A stretch of DNA of 33,366 bases. It comes from Aeromicrobium sp. GTDB taxonomy: Bacteria; Actinomycetota; Actinomycetes; Propionibacteriales; Nocardioidaceae. The stretch spans positions 1-33,366 of the forward strand of contig NZ_JACMOM010000373.1 in NCBI RefSeq assembly GCF_014378035.1, read 5' to 3'. The position numbers and the translations under genes are program-made. Positions 18,711 to 26,503 of this stretch are shown here, one piece after another. Every line of letters starts with the position of its first letter. Position 1 is the first letter of the stretch. The notes beneath the pieces were generated by a model. It saw only the letters and a list, made by a program, of their open reading frames with translations, had not been told where the DNA came from and searched no databases.

Positions 18711-18744
18711 GCGCACCGCATCCGCCAGCGGCGATGCGGTGCGC
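18711..18744 (+). terminator. Hairpin terminator after acs
   Basis: GCGCACCGCATC and GATGCGGTGCGC are perfect 12-base inverted repeats. The 10-base loop CGCCAGCGGC can extend the stem. It starts 11 bases after the acs stop, with no U-run. Confidence 0.75.
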
Positions 18745-18815
18745 TCGGTCACATCGTCGAGCGGTGGACGGGCGGTGTTCAGATTCGTTTCATGTTCGTG
18801 GGCCAGAATCGACCC

Positions 18816-18983
18816 ATGGACACTCCGCGCACGGACCACAGCACCGAGCACACGGCGAGCCCCGACGGCCGCGTGCGCGTCGACCTGGTCATCGGCGCGA
18901 CGCTGCTCAGCTCCGTCGTCGTCGGCAAGCTGCTCTGGCAGGCATCGGACCTCGGAATCGTCGCAGCCCTCACCGCACGCTGA
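18816..18983 (+). CDS. Small single-helix membrane protein (55 residues), unrecognised
   Basis: The track ORF starts at 18702 inside the terminator hairpin, so the real start is later. ATG 18816 gives MDTPRTDHSTEHTASPDGR followed by a single hydrophobic helix VDLVIGATLLSSVVVGKLLWQ and a short tail ASDLGIVAALTAR. Third codon positions are almost all G or C, supporting coding. CAGAAT lies exactly 6 bases before the ATG, the leaderless spacing seen at other genes here; an alternative ATG is at 18792. I do not recognise the family. It lies on the same strand, 37 bases before the holin-like gene, and could be a membrane partner of it. Confidence 0.6.
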   Translation: MDTPRTDHSTEHTASPDGRVRVDLVIGATLLSSVVVGKLLWQASDLGIVAALTAR

Positions 18984-19008
18984 CCTGCGGATCACGCCCA
19001 GTCGCTTG

Positions 19009-19014
19009 TAGGCT
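19009..19014 (+). promoter_or_regulatory. Candidate -10 box of a leaderless transcript (holin-X gene)
   Basis: TAGGCT is followed by six C residues and then the ATG at 19021. There is no purine-rich ribosome-binding site at all, so leaderless translation is the simplest reading. Confidence 0.55.
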
Positions 19015-19020
19015 CCCCCC

Positions 19021-19515
19021 ATGAGCACTAGGGACAATCTGAGCACTGTGGACGATCCGACCATCGGGCGGCTGGTGGCTGACGCCACTCGCGACATCTC
19101 GGCGTTGGTCCAGTCCGAGATCAAGCTCGCCAAGAGCGAGATCAGGGTCAGTGCCACGGCCGGGGGTGTCGGTGCCGCCCTCATCCTCATCGCAGCGTTC
19201 TTCGGGCTCCTCATCATCATCTTGCTGTCGATCGCGATCGCCTACTTCATCACGATGACGGGCCTCGACCCTGCCTACGCGTTCCTCATCGTCAGCGGCG
19301 CCTACCTGCTCCTCGCCGCGCTGCTGATCTTCATCGGCATCCGCAAGCTCAAGAAGATCCGCGCTCCCGTGAAGACCATCGCGACCGCCAGGGAGATCCC
19401 GGCGGCGCTCAAGGGACACCCCGGCAAGGGACACCCCGTCGAGGTGAACACCGGCACGGTGGACTCGGGCACGCTGAGCAGCGGCAAGGTCAAGGGCAAG
19501 CGCAGGAAGAGCTAG
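19021..19515 (+). CDS. Phage holin-X-like (holin superfamily III) membrane protein
   Basis: The 164-residue protein begins with an amphipathic segment (TIGRLVADATRDISALVQSEIKLAKSEIRVSA). Two strong membrane helices follow (AALILIAAFFGLLIIILLSIAIAYFIT and AFLIVSGAYLLLAALLIFIGIRKLKKI), then a long Gly/Lys-rich basic tail (GHPGKGHPVEV; KVKGKRRKS). This is the actinobacterial Phage_holin_3_6 (PF07332-type) layout; despite the name these are chromosomal membrane proteins of unknown role. Position between acs and marP matches M. tuberculosis Rv3669. Its TAG stop overlaps the stop of the convergent downstream gene in the shared tetramer CTAG. Confidence 0.82.
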   Translation: MSTRDNLSTVDDPTIGRLVADATRDISALVQSEIKLAKSEIRVSATAGGVGAALILIAAFFGLLIIILLSIAIAYFITMTGLDPAYAFLIVSGAYLLLAALLIFIGIRKLKKIRAPVKTIATAREIPAALKGHPGKGHPVEVNTGTVDSGTLSSGKVKGKRRKS

Positions 19516-20342
19516 CTGCTCCGAGCCGAACGGCCCAACACTGCACGACCCGCCACGCCGACCACCACGAGCACTGCACCGCCGGCAGCCACCCACAGCA
19601 ACCATGTCGCGAGCGAGTCGGACGCCCGGTCGACCAACAGCTTCTGCAGTGTGCGGGCGAAGGCCGAGGGTGCCTCGGTCTGGTCGAGGATCCGCGGAGC
19701 CGCGACAGACGACACCAGCCGCAACGCGCCCGCCACCAGCACCGTCCCGAGCCCCAGCCACGCCAGTGCCACCGACCTGCGGCGAGCCAGCAGCAGACAA
19801 CCGAGGGCGCCCACCGCCACGACGACCAGCCCGATACGACTCTGCGAGGTGGTGTCCTGGACCTTCTCGATCTGTTGACGGTCCTGAGCGTTACCCACCC
19901 GTACGACGAGACGGTCGGGCACGGGGATCTGGACGGGCAGGGCACCACTCACCCGCTTCGAGACGAACGAGGCCATCGGCCCGGCGTCGACCAAGAGATC
20001 GCTCTGCGAGCTGCCCGCGAACGCCGAGCGGTGGAAGCTGCGCTGCGTCTGCTCCCAGGCACCGACGAATCCGGGCTCGCTCGTCGTGCGCCCCGCGACC
20101 GCGGTCAGCGCGGCGGTCGCAGCCGGCTCGAGACGTTCCGGCAGGACGCCCCGCTTGACCAGGTCATTGCCGAGGTAGGCCGCAAACGTGCTCTGCAGCT
20201 CGGCGTCCTTCGCCAGCACACTGCTGAACCGGACGTAGCCATCCTCCTCGGCCACGTGGGTCGAGACCCAGAGCAACGGAATCGTGGCGAGCAGTGCGAC
20301 GAGCGCGACGAGCCCGCTCAGCATCGACAGGAAAGATCTCAC
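19512..20342 (-). CDS. Unrecognised membrane protein coupled to marP
   Basis: The 276-residue protein starts at GTG 20342, preferred over ATG 20351 because GGAGG lies 9 bases before the GTG but only 1 base before the ATG. The GTG overlaps the marP stop (TAGTG). Layout: membrane helix 1 (about 5-26, LSMLSGLVALVALLATIPLLWVS), an outside domain of about 125 residues (YVRFSSVLAKDAELQSTFAAYLGND; VPDRLVVRVGNAQDRQQIEKVQDTT), then three C-terminal helices (GLVVVAVGALGCLLLA; LAWLGLGTVLVAGALRLV; LATWLLWVAAGGAVLVVVGVAG) and a short basic tail. I do not recognise the family. Coupling to MarP suggests a shared envelope or acid-stress function. M. tuberculosis has an epoxide hydrolase gene in the equivalent place, so this gene is a lineage-specific neighbour. 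Confidence 0.8.
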   Translation of the reverse strand: MRSFLSMLSGLVALVALLATIPLLWVSTHVAEEDGYVRFSSVLAKDAELQSTFAAYLGNDLVKRGVLPERLEPAATAALTAVAGRTTSEPGFVGAWEQTQRSFHRSAFAGSSQSDLLVDAGPMASFVSKRVSGALPVQIPVPDRLVVRVGNAQDRQQIEKVQDTTSQSRIGLVVVAVGALGCLLLARRRSVALAWLGLGTVLVAGALRLVSSVAAPRILDQTEAPSAFARTLQKLLVDRASDSLATWLLWVAAGGAVLVVVGVAGRAVLGRSARSS

Positions 20343-21514
20343 TAGGCACATCCTCCGGTAGGGACCTTCGTGCTTGCGGCAATACCTGCTCGTGCGTCGT
20401 CGGCAACCTGAGCGGCGGTGAGAGCGTACCCGGTCGACTTGTCGGTGATCGAGGCGGCGAAGACGACACCCAGCACGTCACCGCGCTCTGAGACGAGGGG
20501 GCCACCGGAGTTTCCCGAACGGACCAGCCCGCGCACCGAGAACGTCTGGCGTACTACCTGACCTTTGTCGTAGATGTCGGGGCTCCGCAGCCTCATCTCG
20601 CTGCGAATGCGGGCGGCCCGCGCATCGAACGGCCCGTTCTCGGGAAACCCGAGGATGGCCGCAGAGTCGCCCGCGCTACCGCTCCGATCGAAGTCCAACG
20701 GCCTGACGCCGAGTCCGTCGACGGCCAGGACCGCGATGTCGAGCCGGGCATCGAAGAGCACCACCGTGGCATCACGCGGCTGACCGTTGATCACGACCGA
20801 CGGGCTGCTCACCCCGGCCACGACGTGGGCGTTGGTCATGACACGACCGTCGGAGTAGGCGAAGCCGGATCCTTCGATGCCGCGCTGGCACGACGCCTGA
20901 CCGAGGATCTTCACGACACTGCCCGACGCCTCGCGCACGCCCGAGGCCGAGAGCGTCGCTGCATCAGGCGGCCCGACCGCGGTGATGTTCTCGCTCTCGA
21001 AGGGGTCGATGTAGCGGGGGAAGAGATTGGTGTCGAGGACCTGGTTGAACGCCTTCAGCACCGAGCTGGCCTGCCCGGGCATGACCCGGTCGACGCGGTC
21101 GAGGATCGCTGACCCGCGTGATGCCGTCGACAGGTAAGGGATGGACGTGCCGCTGACGGAATAACCCAACGCCCATCCGGCGCACAGGACCGCCACCATG
21201 CTGAGCGCGCTCCCGGCCACTGCGTCGACCGGCCGCAGGGGTCTCCAGACGAGACCACTGCGCAAGTTTGTGCCGACGTACGTCCCGATGCCCTGACCGA
21301 TGGCCGCCGCGCCGATGACCAGCCCCAGAGCCAACAGGGACGTGCTCAGCCGGGGGGTGTCGCCAGACAGGAACTTCGGGACGACGGCCACTGCGACGAG
21401 GCCGCCAGAGAGAAGGCCGACGGTCGCGACGAGGTTGACGAGGAACCCCTGGAGGTAGCCCGAGACGGCGTACGCCACCAGGACAAGCACGAGGATGACG
21501 TCGAGTGAGTTCAC
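20342..21514 (-). CDS. marP: MarP-like membrane serine protease
   Basis: The 390-residue protein has an N-terminal CvpA-like domain with four helices (VILVLVLVAYAVSGYLQGFLVNLVATVGLLSGG; LLALGLVIGAAAIGQGIG; AGSALSMVAVLCAGWALGY), then a linker and a trypsin-like periplasmic protease domain. The triad is His230 (VMTNAHVVAG), Asp259 (DARLDIAVL) and Ser336 (RSGNSGGPLV). Cys209 and Cys389 sit where MarP of M. tuberculosis (Rv3671c) forms its redox-sensitive disulfide. MarP is needed for acid and oxidative-stress resistance in mycobacteria. The GTG at 21514 overlaps the nudL stop (GTGA). It is the fourth gene of the nth-tlpA-nudL-marP operon. Confidence 0.93.
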   Translation of the reverse strand: MNSLDVILVLVLVAYAVSGYLQGFLVNLVATVGLLSGGLVAVAVVPKFLSGDTPRLSTSLLALGLVIGAAAIGQGIGTYVGTNLRSGLVWRPLRPVDAVAGSALSMVAVLCAGWALGYSVSGTSIPYLSTASRGSAILDRVDRVMPGQASSVLKAFNQVLDTNLFPRYIDPFESENITAVGPPDAATLSASGVREASGSVVKILGQASCQRGIEGSGFAYSDGRVMTNAHVVAGVSSPSVVINGQPRDATVVLFDARLDIAVLAVDGLGVRPLDFDRSGSAGDSAAILGFPENGPFDARAARIRSEMRLRSPDIYDKGQVVRQTFSVRGLVRSGNSGGPLVSERGDVLGVVFAASITDKSTGYALTAAQVADDARAGIAASTKVPTGGCA

Positions 21515-22155
21515 GAGAACTCCGGCAGGGGCCTCGTGACGCTGTCATCCCACGGCTGTTCCCAGCCGAGCCGCTCGAACAGCCGGGACACGACGCCTGC
21601 GGTGAATCCCCACAGGGGCACGCCGCTGCCGACCTCGAACGCAGGTCCCCGCCAGCCCGACGGGTGCTCGACGCTGAACCGGTTGGCGGGGTCGAGCAGG
21701 CGGCGGATCGGCTGGTGGATGATGCTGCCGACCTCCTGCGTGCTGGTCGGGATCAGGGGCTTGGGCTCACGCCAATAGCCGAGGACAGGGGTGACGGCGA
21801 AGTTGCTCGGCGGCAGCCACAGGGTCGGAAGTGAACCGAAGACCTCCACAGTAGTGGGATCAAGCCCCACCTCCTCGTGGGCCTCCCGCAGGGCGGTTGC
21901 CGCAGCGTCAGCGTCGCTCGGGTCGGTGGCTCCGCCCGGGAACGAGATCTGCCCGGCATGGTTGCGCATCGTCGTGGCCCGCTCGGTCAGCAGGAGCTCG
22001 GGCCCGGTGCCACCGTCGGCGAACAGCATCAGGACGGCAGCCGGCCGCGCACTGGCCGGAGGGTGGGGGAACTGCGGCGCCAGCTGCTCTGCCTCGACCG
22101 AACCGGCGAGCTCGGCAAGCGGCCTGAGCCACGTCGGCAACGACTCCCACGTCAT
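21511..22155 (-). CDS. CoA pyrophosphatase-type NUDIX hydrolase (NudL-like)
   Basis: The 214-residue protein starts at ATG 22155 (overlap ATGA with tlpA); the track start 22470 lies inside tlpA. It has the UPF0035/NudL signature LLLTERATTMRNHAGQISFPGG followed by ATDPSDADAAATALREAHEEVGL, the family-specific Nudix box in which a D-x-x-D stretch and TALREA..EE.GL replace the classical spacing. Later comes VTPVLGYWREP. Members cleave CoA and CoA derivatives to 4'-phosphopantetheine and 3',5'-ADP with Mg or Mn. It is cytosolic and corresponds in order to Rv3672c. Confidence 0.9.
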   Translation of the reverse strand: MTWESLPTWLRPLAELAGSVEAEQLAPQFPHPPASARPAAVLMLFADGGTGPELLLTERATTMRNHAGQISFPGGATDPSDADAAATALREAHEEVGLDPTTVEVFGSLPTLWLPPSNFAVTPVLGYWREPKPLIPTSTQEVGSIIHQPIRRLLDPANRFSVEHPSGWRGPAFEVGSGVPLWGFTAGVVSRLFERLGWEQPWDDSVTRPLPEFS

Positions 22156-22790
22156 GGTGAGACCTTGAGGTTTCGACGGATGGCGGCCGTGAGATCGGCG
22201 TAGGAGCGGAACGAACCGCGCTTCGTGGCCACTACGGTTCCCCGTGCGTCCACGAACACCGTCTGTGGCAAGCCGATGACCCGCAGCGGGCCCTTGGTGC
22301 CACCGTCGCGGTCGACCAGCAGCGGGTAGGTCACGCCGGTCCGCTGCGCAAGCTCGATCGCGGCGTCCGGTGCGCCATCCATGAAGTCGACGCCCAGGAC
22401 CTGCAGGTCGTCGCCGTACGCCTTGTCGGCCCGGGCCAGCAGCGGCAGCTCTTCGAGACACGGCTTGCAATAGCTGGCCCAGAGGTTGATCACGGCTGGC
22501 TTGCCGGCCAGGCCCGACAGCCGTACCGCCCTGCCTCCGCCGAGGCAGTCCAGCGTCAGGTCTGGCAGGGAGTCGCCGGCCGGGGCCGTGCCGTCAGCCT
22601 TCGGGCAGTCCTCGATACCGGCTCGCTGCTTGGCGGCCGCCAGGTCGTCGGCGTTCACCGTCGGCGCTGGCCCTCCCCCGAAGCTTGGCTGGTTGCCGCC
22701 CGGCTGATCGGACGGTCCGCAGGCCGCGAGCACGACGAGCAGCAGCAGCACCACCACCGCGTGCCCCCTCATGCTGGACCCCCTGCTCAT
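22152..22790 (-). CDS. TlpA-like thiol-disulfide lipoprotein
   Basis: The 212-residue protein starts at ATG 22790, overlapping the nth stop; ATG 22772, with AGGGGG before it, is an equally plausible start and gives a shorter leader. A lipoprotein signal is clear: [18 protein letters not shown] with lipobox LAAC. A Gly/Pro-rich spacer precedes a thioredoxin fold: [26 protein letters not shown] (CxxC = CKPC), [13 protein letters not shown], and cis-Pro loop [15 protein letters not shown]. It is anchored outside the membrane and likely reduces or isomerises disulfides in exported proteins, with MarP (which has a disulfide) as a possible client encoded in the same operon. It corresponds in order to Rv3673c. 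Confidence 0.9.
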   Translation of the reverse strand: MSRGSSMRGHAVVVLLLLVVLAACGPSDQPGGNQPSFGGGPAPTVNADDLAAAKQRAGIEDCPKADGTAPAGDSLPDLTLDCLGGGRAVRLSGLAGKPAVINLWASYCKPCLEELPLLARADKAYGDDLQVLGVDFMDGAPDAAIELAQRTGVTYPLLVDRDGGTKGPLRVIGLPQTVFVDARGTVVATKRGSFRSYADLTAAIRRNLKVSP

Positions 22791-23506
22791 GCCGGACCCT
22801 GGGTCGTGAGGAGTCCGGCCGCGACCACCGGGTCGATGGGACCAGTGCCGTACGAGGGGCACCAGTGCGCGACCGGGCACGCTCCGCAGGCCGGCTTCTT
22901 GGCGTGGCAGCACCGGCGGCCGTGCCAGATCAGGCGGTGGCTGAGCATCGTCCAGTCCCTGCGCGGGAAGATCGCCGCGACAGCGTGCTCGGTCTTGACC
23001 GGGTCTTTCGCCACGTCCTCGGGCACCCACTGGAAGCGGCGGACAAGTCGCGCGAAGTGGGTGTCGACCGTGAGGCCCGGCACGTCGAACGCGTTGCCCA
23101 GCACCACGTTGGCCGTCTTGCGACCCACTCCCGGCAGAGTCACGAGATCGGCCAGCCGCCCCGGCACCTCACCGTCGTACCTCTCGACGAGGGCCGCTGA
23201 CAGTCGCAGGAGGCTGTCGGTCTTGGCCCGGAAGAAGCCGGTGGACCTGATGATCTCCTCGATGTCAGCCCTCTGCGCAGCGGCCATGGCTGGCGCATCC
23301 GGACAGGCCGCGAACAGCGCGGGGGTGATCGCGTTGACCCGGCGATCGGTGGTCTGGGCGGAGAGCACGGTGGCGACCAGCAGCTCGAACGGGTTGCGGA
23401 AGTCGAGCTCGCATCCGGCCTCCGGGTAGGTCTCGGCGAGCACGCGATGCATCTTGCGAGCCCGACGCACGAGTGCCGTGTCCGGTCTGGTCATATCGGT
23501 CGGCAC
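22787..23506 (-). CDS. nth: Endonuclease III (DNA glycosylase/AP lyase)
   Basis: The 239-residue protein starts at GTG 23506; the track ORF reaching 24259 runs antisense through crp and is wrong. The helix-hairpin-helix motif [20 protein letters not shown] carries catalytic Lys130, and the general base Asp148 is in [14 protein letters not shown]. The [4Fe-4S] ligands follow C-x6-C-x2-C-x5-C in [18 protein letters not shown]. It removes oxidised pyrimidines in base excision repair. TACGCT lies 7 bases before the GTG, and no Shine-Dalgarno is seen. It is the first gene of an operon whose members overlap by 1-4 bases, and it is divergent from crp. Confidence 0.95.
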   Translation of the reverse strand: MPTDMTRPDTALVRRARKMHRVLAETYPEAGCELDFRNPFELLVATVLSAQTTDRRVNAITPALFAACPDAPAMAAAQRADIEEIIRSTGFFRAKTDSLLRLSAALVERYDGEVPGRLADLVTLPGVGRKTANVVLGNAFDVPGLTVDTHFARLVRRFQWVPEDVAKDPVKTEHAVAAIFPRRDWTMLSHRLIWHGRRCCHAKKPACGACPVAHWCPSYGTGPIDPVVAAGLLTTQGPA

Positions 23507-23513
23507 GGCGTCC

Positions 23514-23519
23514 AGCGTA
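23514..23519 (-). promoter_or_regulatory. Candidate -10 box of a leaderless transcript (nth operon)
   Basis: On the minus strand TACGCT is followed by 7 bases (GGACGCC) and the GTG at 23506. Confidence 0.4.
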
Positions 23520-23583
23520 CGTGCCCCGGCGCGTATCTCGCCGCGAGCGCCCCCGATGTGGGAAACTGCGGCTGGGCACATAT

Positions 23584-23599
23584 TGTGACCGACGCAACA
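23584..23599. promoter_or_regulatory. CRP half-site in the crp-nth intergenic region
   Basis: TGTGACCGACGCAACA has a perfect left half (TGTGA) and a degenerate right half (CAACA instead of TCACA). It lies 20-35 bases before the crp start and overlaps TATTGT, a possible -10, so it might serve autoregulation. Confidence 0.3.
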
Positions 23600-23618
23600 C
23601 GACCGATAGGGAAGTCCC

Positions 23619-24296
23619 GTGACCGACGACGTTCTCCGCCAGGCTCCGCTGTTCTCCGGCCTCGATGACGAGGCCGCCGGGGCCCTTGAGACCTCGATGT
23701 CATCAGCCTCGCTGCGGCGCGGCGAGATCCTGTTCAACGAGGGCGACGACGGCGACCAGCTGTATGTCGTCATCGACGGCAAGATCAAGCTCGGCCGCAC
23801 TTCGCCCGACGGGCGGGAGAACCTGCTGGCCATCCTCGGCCCGGGACAGATGTTCGGTGAGCTCTCGTTCTTCGATCCCGGCCCGCGCTCGGCGACCGCC
23901 ACGGCTGTTACCGACGTCGAGCTCATGAGCCTCGGGCACGAAGCGCTGAGCCCCGTGCTCAACGCCCATCCCGATGTCGCGCACGCTCTCCTCAACCAGC
24001 TTGCCGGACGTCTGCGTCGCACCAACGAAGTGGTCGGCGACCTCGTGTTCTCCGACGTGCCCGGTCGTGTCGCGAAGGCCCTGCTCGACCTCGCCTCACG
24101 CTTCGGCCGCCGTGCCGACGACGGTGTCCACGTCAACCACGACCTCACCCAGGAAGAGTTGGCGCAGCTCGTGGGCGCCTCGCGCGAGACGGTCAACAAG
24201 GCCCTCGCCGACTTCGCCTCACGAGGCTGGCTCCGTCTGGAACCGCGAAGCGTCGTCATCCTCGACCTCGAACGTCTGCAGCGAAGGGCCCGCTGA
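23619..24296 (+). CDS. crp: Crp/Fnr family transcriptional regulator, cAMP receptor protein
   Basis: The 225-residue length matches mycobacterial Crp (224). The cyclic-nucleotide domain (about 5-120) contains [67 protein letters not shown]; the FGELSFFD...RSATA part is the phosphate-binding cassette with the Arg that contacts cAMP. A long C-helix follows ([21 protein letters not shown]). The winged helix-turn-helix is [33 protein letters not shown]. It is a global regulator of carbon metabolism. The likely target in this window is the actP operon (TGTGATCTGGCACACA). The GTG at 23619 has GGGAAG 5 bases before it. Confidence 0.95.
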   Translation: MTDDVLRQAPLFSGLDDEAAGALETSMSSASLRRGEILFNEGDDGDQLYVVIDGKIKLGRTSPDGRENLLAILGPGQMFGELSFFDPGPRSATATAVTDVELMSLGHEALSPVLNAHPDVAHALLNQLAGRLRRTNEVVGDLVFSDVPGRVAKALLDLASRFGRRADDGVHVNHDLTQEELAQLVGASRETVNKALADFASRGWLRLEPRSVVILDLERLQRRAR

Positions 24297-24437
24297 CCCC
24301 ACCCTCAGCCTCGAGCCGCTCACGGCGGAGGTGGCCCTTCGCGGTCTGGACGCGGTGCTCGTCGCGGATCGGCACATTGAGATCGGGCACGAGGAGCTTG
24401 CGCCACAATTCCGCGAAATTCGGGAAGAAATGGTGCC

Positions 24438-25226
24438 CTAGACGCCAAATCTTGAGGAGTGGGGGCCGAGGTGATCGAGCTGAGCGGCGACGCTGAGCTC
24501 GGCGGCCCCCCAGAGCGCCTTGTCGACGTCGCGGTAGACCTTCTCGACAACCTCACGTGGGGTCGTCGCACCCGCGTCGACGGCCGCCCTGACCTGATCG
24601 AGCCTCTCGGCCCGGTGCTCGAGGTAGAAGTCGACCACCGCAGCGGGATCATCGATGACGGGTCCGTGACCCGGCAGGATCCGTGCCACCAGGCCCTCCT
24701 CGATCAGCTCACGGATGTGCGCCAGCGAGTCGAGGTAGGGACCGAGGACGCCATCGGGGTGTGCAATGACCGTGGTTCCCCGCCCCAGGATGGTGTCACC
24801 GCTGAGCAGCGAGTCGTCACCCACGAGACGGAAGCAGACCGAGTCGGTCGTGTGCCCCGGGGTGGCGATGACCTCGATCTCGAGCCCGTCGACCGCGATG
24901 GTCTCGCCGCCGACGAGTGGCTCGGCGTCGTGGGTGAACTCAGGGTCGATCGAGCGCGCCGACGCTCCTGTGAGCTCGGTGAATCGACCCAACGCCTCGG
25001 TGTGATCGAAGTGCCGGTGGGTGAAGAGGATCAGACCGACAGGTTCGGCCACCCGCAGCACCGACTGCAGATGCGCCTCGTCACCGGGACCCGGATCGAC
25101 GACGACTGACCGTCCGGCCCCGGGTTCACGCAGGATCCAGGTGTTGGTGCCGTCGAGCGTCATGATGCCGGGGTTGGCCGCGAGAACGTAGGAGGCCCGG
25201 TCGGTCACGGTCGTCGCGTGGGTCAT
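24438..25226 (-). CDS. MBL-fold metallohydrolase
   Basis: The 262-residue protein starts at ATG 25226, overlapping the nudix stop (ATGA). Metallo-beta-lactamase fold motifs: the first metal motif LFTHRHFDHTEAL (HxHxDH), then IATPGHTTDSVCF, SLLSGDTILGRG and RILPGHGPVID. The C-terminal helical part (DFYLEHRAERLDQVRAAVDAGATTPREVVEKVY) matches the LACTB2-like / hydroxyacylglutathione-hydrolase-like group with a small winged-helix tail. The substrate is unknown; LACTB2 is an endoribonuclease, others are thioesterases. It is the last gene of the DUF4177-ridA-nudix-MBL operon and corresponds in order to Rv3677c. Confidence 0.9.
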   Translation of the reverse strand: MTHATTVTDRASYVLAANPGIMTLDGTNTWILREPGAGRSVVVDPGPGDEAHLQSVLRVAEPVGLILFTHRHFDHTEALGRFTELTGASARSIDPEFTHDAEPLVGGETIAVDGLEIEVIATPGHTTDSVCFRLVGDDSLLSGDTILGRGTTVIAHPDGVLGPYLDSLAHIRELIEEGLVARILPGHGPVIDDPAAVVDFYLEHRAERLDQVRAAVDAGATTPREVVEKVYRDVDKALWGAAELSVAAQLDHLGPHSSRFGV

Positions 25227-26041
25227 GTGTCGTCTCCCAGATCGGTCTCGAGGAACAGCTCTCCGTCGACCTCGACCAGTCGTGGCTCGACGGTGTGAAT
25301 AGTGCGCGCGGCGGCCGCCTGCAGGATCGTCCCGGCCTCGTGGACGGCGACCTCCCGGCACGCGATGACAGTGGGGGGCATCATGGCTGCCTCGCCCGCC
25401 TCGACGGCTGCGAGTACCCGATCCAGTGGTGCCCAGTCGGCCTGATCGGCCTCACGGCTCAACGCCCCGACCTTCTGGCCAGCCGGCAGCGCGGCCACGA
25501 AGAATCTGGTGTCGTAGCGGCGAGGCTCGAAGGCGGGGGTGATCCAGTGCGCCCAGGCCCCGATCAGGTCGGCACGAAGGACGAGCCCCCGCTCGCGCAG
25601 GAAGTCGGAGAAGGCGAGCTCGCCATCCTCCAGCGCGTCACGCGCTGCCTGCATGTCGGCGCCGCTCGTGTCGGCGATGACGGTCGACGCGTCGGAGCCG
25701 GCGAGCAGGACGCCGGTCTCCTCGAAGGTCTCTCGGACCGCCGCGACCACGAGACCGCGCGCGAGCCCTGCGTCGCACCGCAGTCTCAGGCCCCACTCCT
25801 CTGCGGGAGGACCCGACCACGGGACGTCGTGCAGGATGTCGGACTCGTGCATCCCGCCGCCCGGGAAGACATACATGCCAGCCGCGAAAGCCATGCTCGC
25901 CTGCCGACGCATGAGGAACGCCTCGATCCCCTCGGCGCCGTCGCGCACCACGATGATCGTTGAGGCGTGCCGCGGCTCGACAGGGTCGCCCTCCACCTCA
26001 CGGGCGCTCGCGAGCAACCGCTGGGGAACCGGGATGCGCAT
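25223..26041 (-). CDS. NUDIX hydrolase, NUDT19-like long form
   Basis: In the 272-residue protein the Nudix box is split. MYVFPGGGMHESD is separated by about 35 residues (including WSGPPAEEWGLRLRCDAGLAR) from the helix GLVVAAVRETFEETGVLLAG, which carries the RE..EE.G metal ligands. That insertion, plus HASTIIVVRDGAEGIEAFLMRRQASMAFAAGMYVFPGG and the later WAHWITPAFEPRRYDTRFFVA, are typical of NUDT19/NUDT7-like proteins, some of which hydrolyse CoA esters. Activity here is not provable. It starts at ATG 26041, 3 bases after ridA. Confidence 0.87.
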   Translation of the reverse strand: MRIPVPQRLLASAREVEGDPVEPRHASTIIVVRDGAEGIEAFLMRRQASMAFAAGMYVFPGGGMHESDILHDVPWSGPPAEEWGLRLRCDAGLARGLVVAAVRETFEETGVLLAGSDASTVIADTSGADMQAARDALEDGELAFSDFLRERGLVLRADLIGAWAHWITPAFEPRRYDTRFFVAALPAGQKVGALSREADQADWAPLDRVLAAVEAGEAAMMPPTVIACREVAVHEAGTILQAAAARTIHTVEPRLVEVDGELFLETDLGDDT

Positions 26042-26044
26042 GGG

Positions 26045-26503
26045 TCAGCCGATCTCGACGATCAGCTCAACCTCGACAGGTGCGTCGAGGGGCAGAACGG
26101 GCACGCCGACCGCGCTCCGGGCGTGCTGCCCCGCATCGCCGAACGCGGCACCGAACAGCTCGCTTGCGCCGTTGGCGACGGCTGGCTGCCCAGTGAAGTC
26201 GGCGGTGCTCGCGACGAAGACGGTGGCCTTGACGACCCTCACGACGTCGTCGAGGTCGGCCTGCGACTTCACCGCGGCGATGGCGTTGAGCGCGCACTGA
26301 CGAGCGCAGTCGTAGGCCTCTTCAGCCGACACCTCGCCCCCGACCTTGCCGGTGAGCAGGAGCTGGCCGTCGCGCAAGGGCAGCTGGCCCGACGTGAAGA
26401 CGTACGAACCTGTGCGCACCGCGGGAACGTAGACCGCGACGGGCGCCGGCACCGGCGGGACCTCGAGGCCCAGGGCGGAGAGCCGATCATCGACGGCACC
26501 CAC
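26045..26503 (-). CDS. RidA/YjgF family protein
   Basis: The 152-residue protein starts at GTG 26503, overlapping the DUF4177 stop (TAGTG); the track start 26650 lies within DUF4177. The sequence VYVPAVRTGSYVFTSGQLPLRDGQLLLTGKVGGEVSAEEAYDCARQCALNAIAAVKS and the ending HARSAVGVPVLPLDAPVEVELIVEIG match the Atu1372-like branch of RidA proteins, with the conserved Arg before SAVG. Classical RidA deaminates reactive enamines from PLP enzymes; this branch is less studied. A cytosolic trimer is expected. It corresponds in order to Rv3678c. Confidence 0.9.
   Translation of the reverse strand: MGAVDDRLSALGLEVPPVPAPVAVYVPAVRTGSYVFTSGQLPLRDGQLLLTGKVGGEVSAEEAYDCARQCALNAIAAVKSQADLDDVVRVVKATVFVASTADFTGQPAVANGASELFGAAFGDAGQHARSAVGVPVLPLDAPVEVELIVEIG

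Noticed and set aside
19021-19515. Prophage or lysis cassette suggested by the holin name
   Set aside because: No endolysin, tail, capsid, integrase or att site nearby. The gene is a conserved chromosomal neighbour of acs/marP in actinomycetes.
22787-24259. Single 490-residue minus-strand ORF covering nth and antisense to crp
   Set aside because: Only the part from 23506 resembles a protein (Nth). The upstream part is the antisense shadow of crp, which has full domain motifs.
23974-24441. Frameshifted extension of crp in the overlapping frame
   Set aside because: Crp already has its full length (225 residues) and a complete winged helix, so no frameshift is needed.
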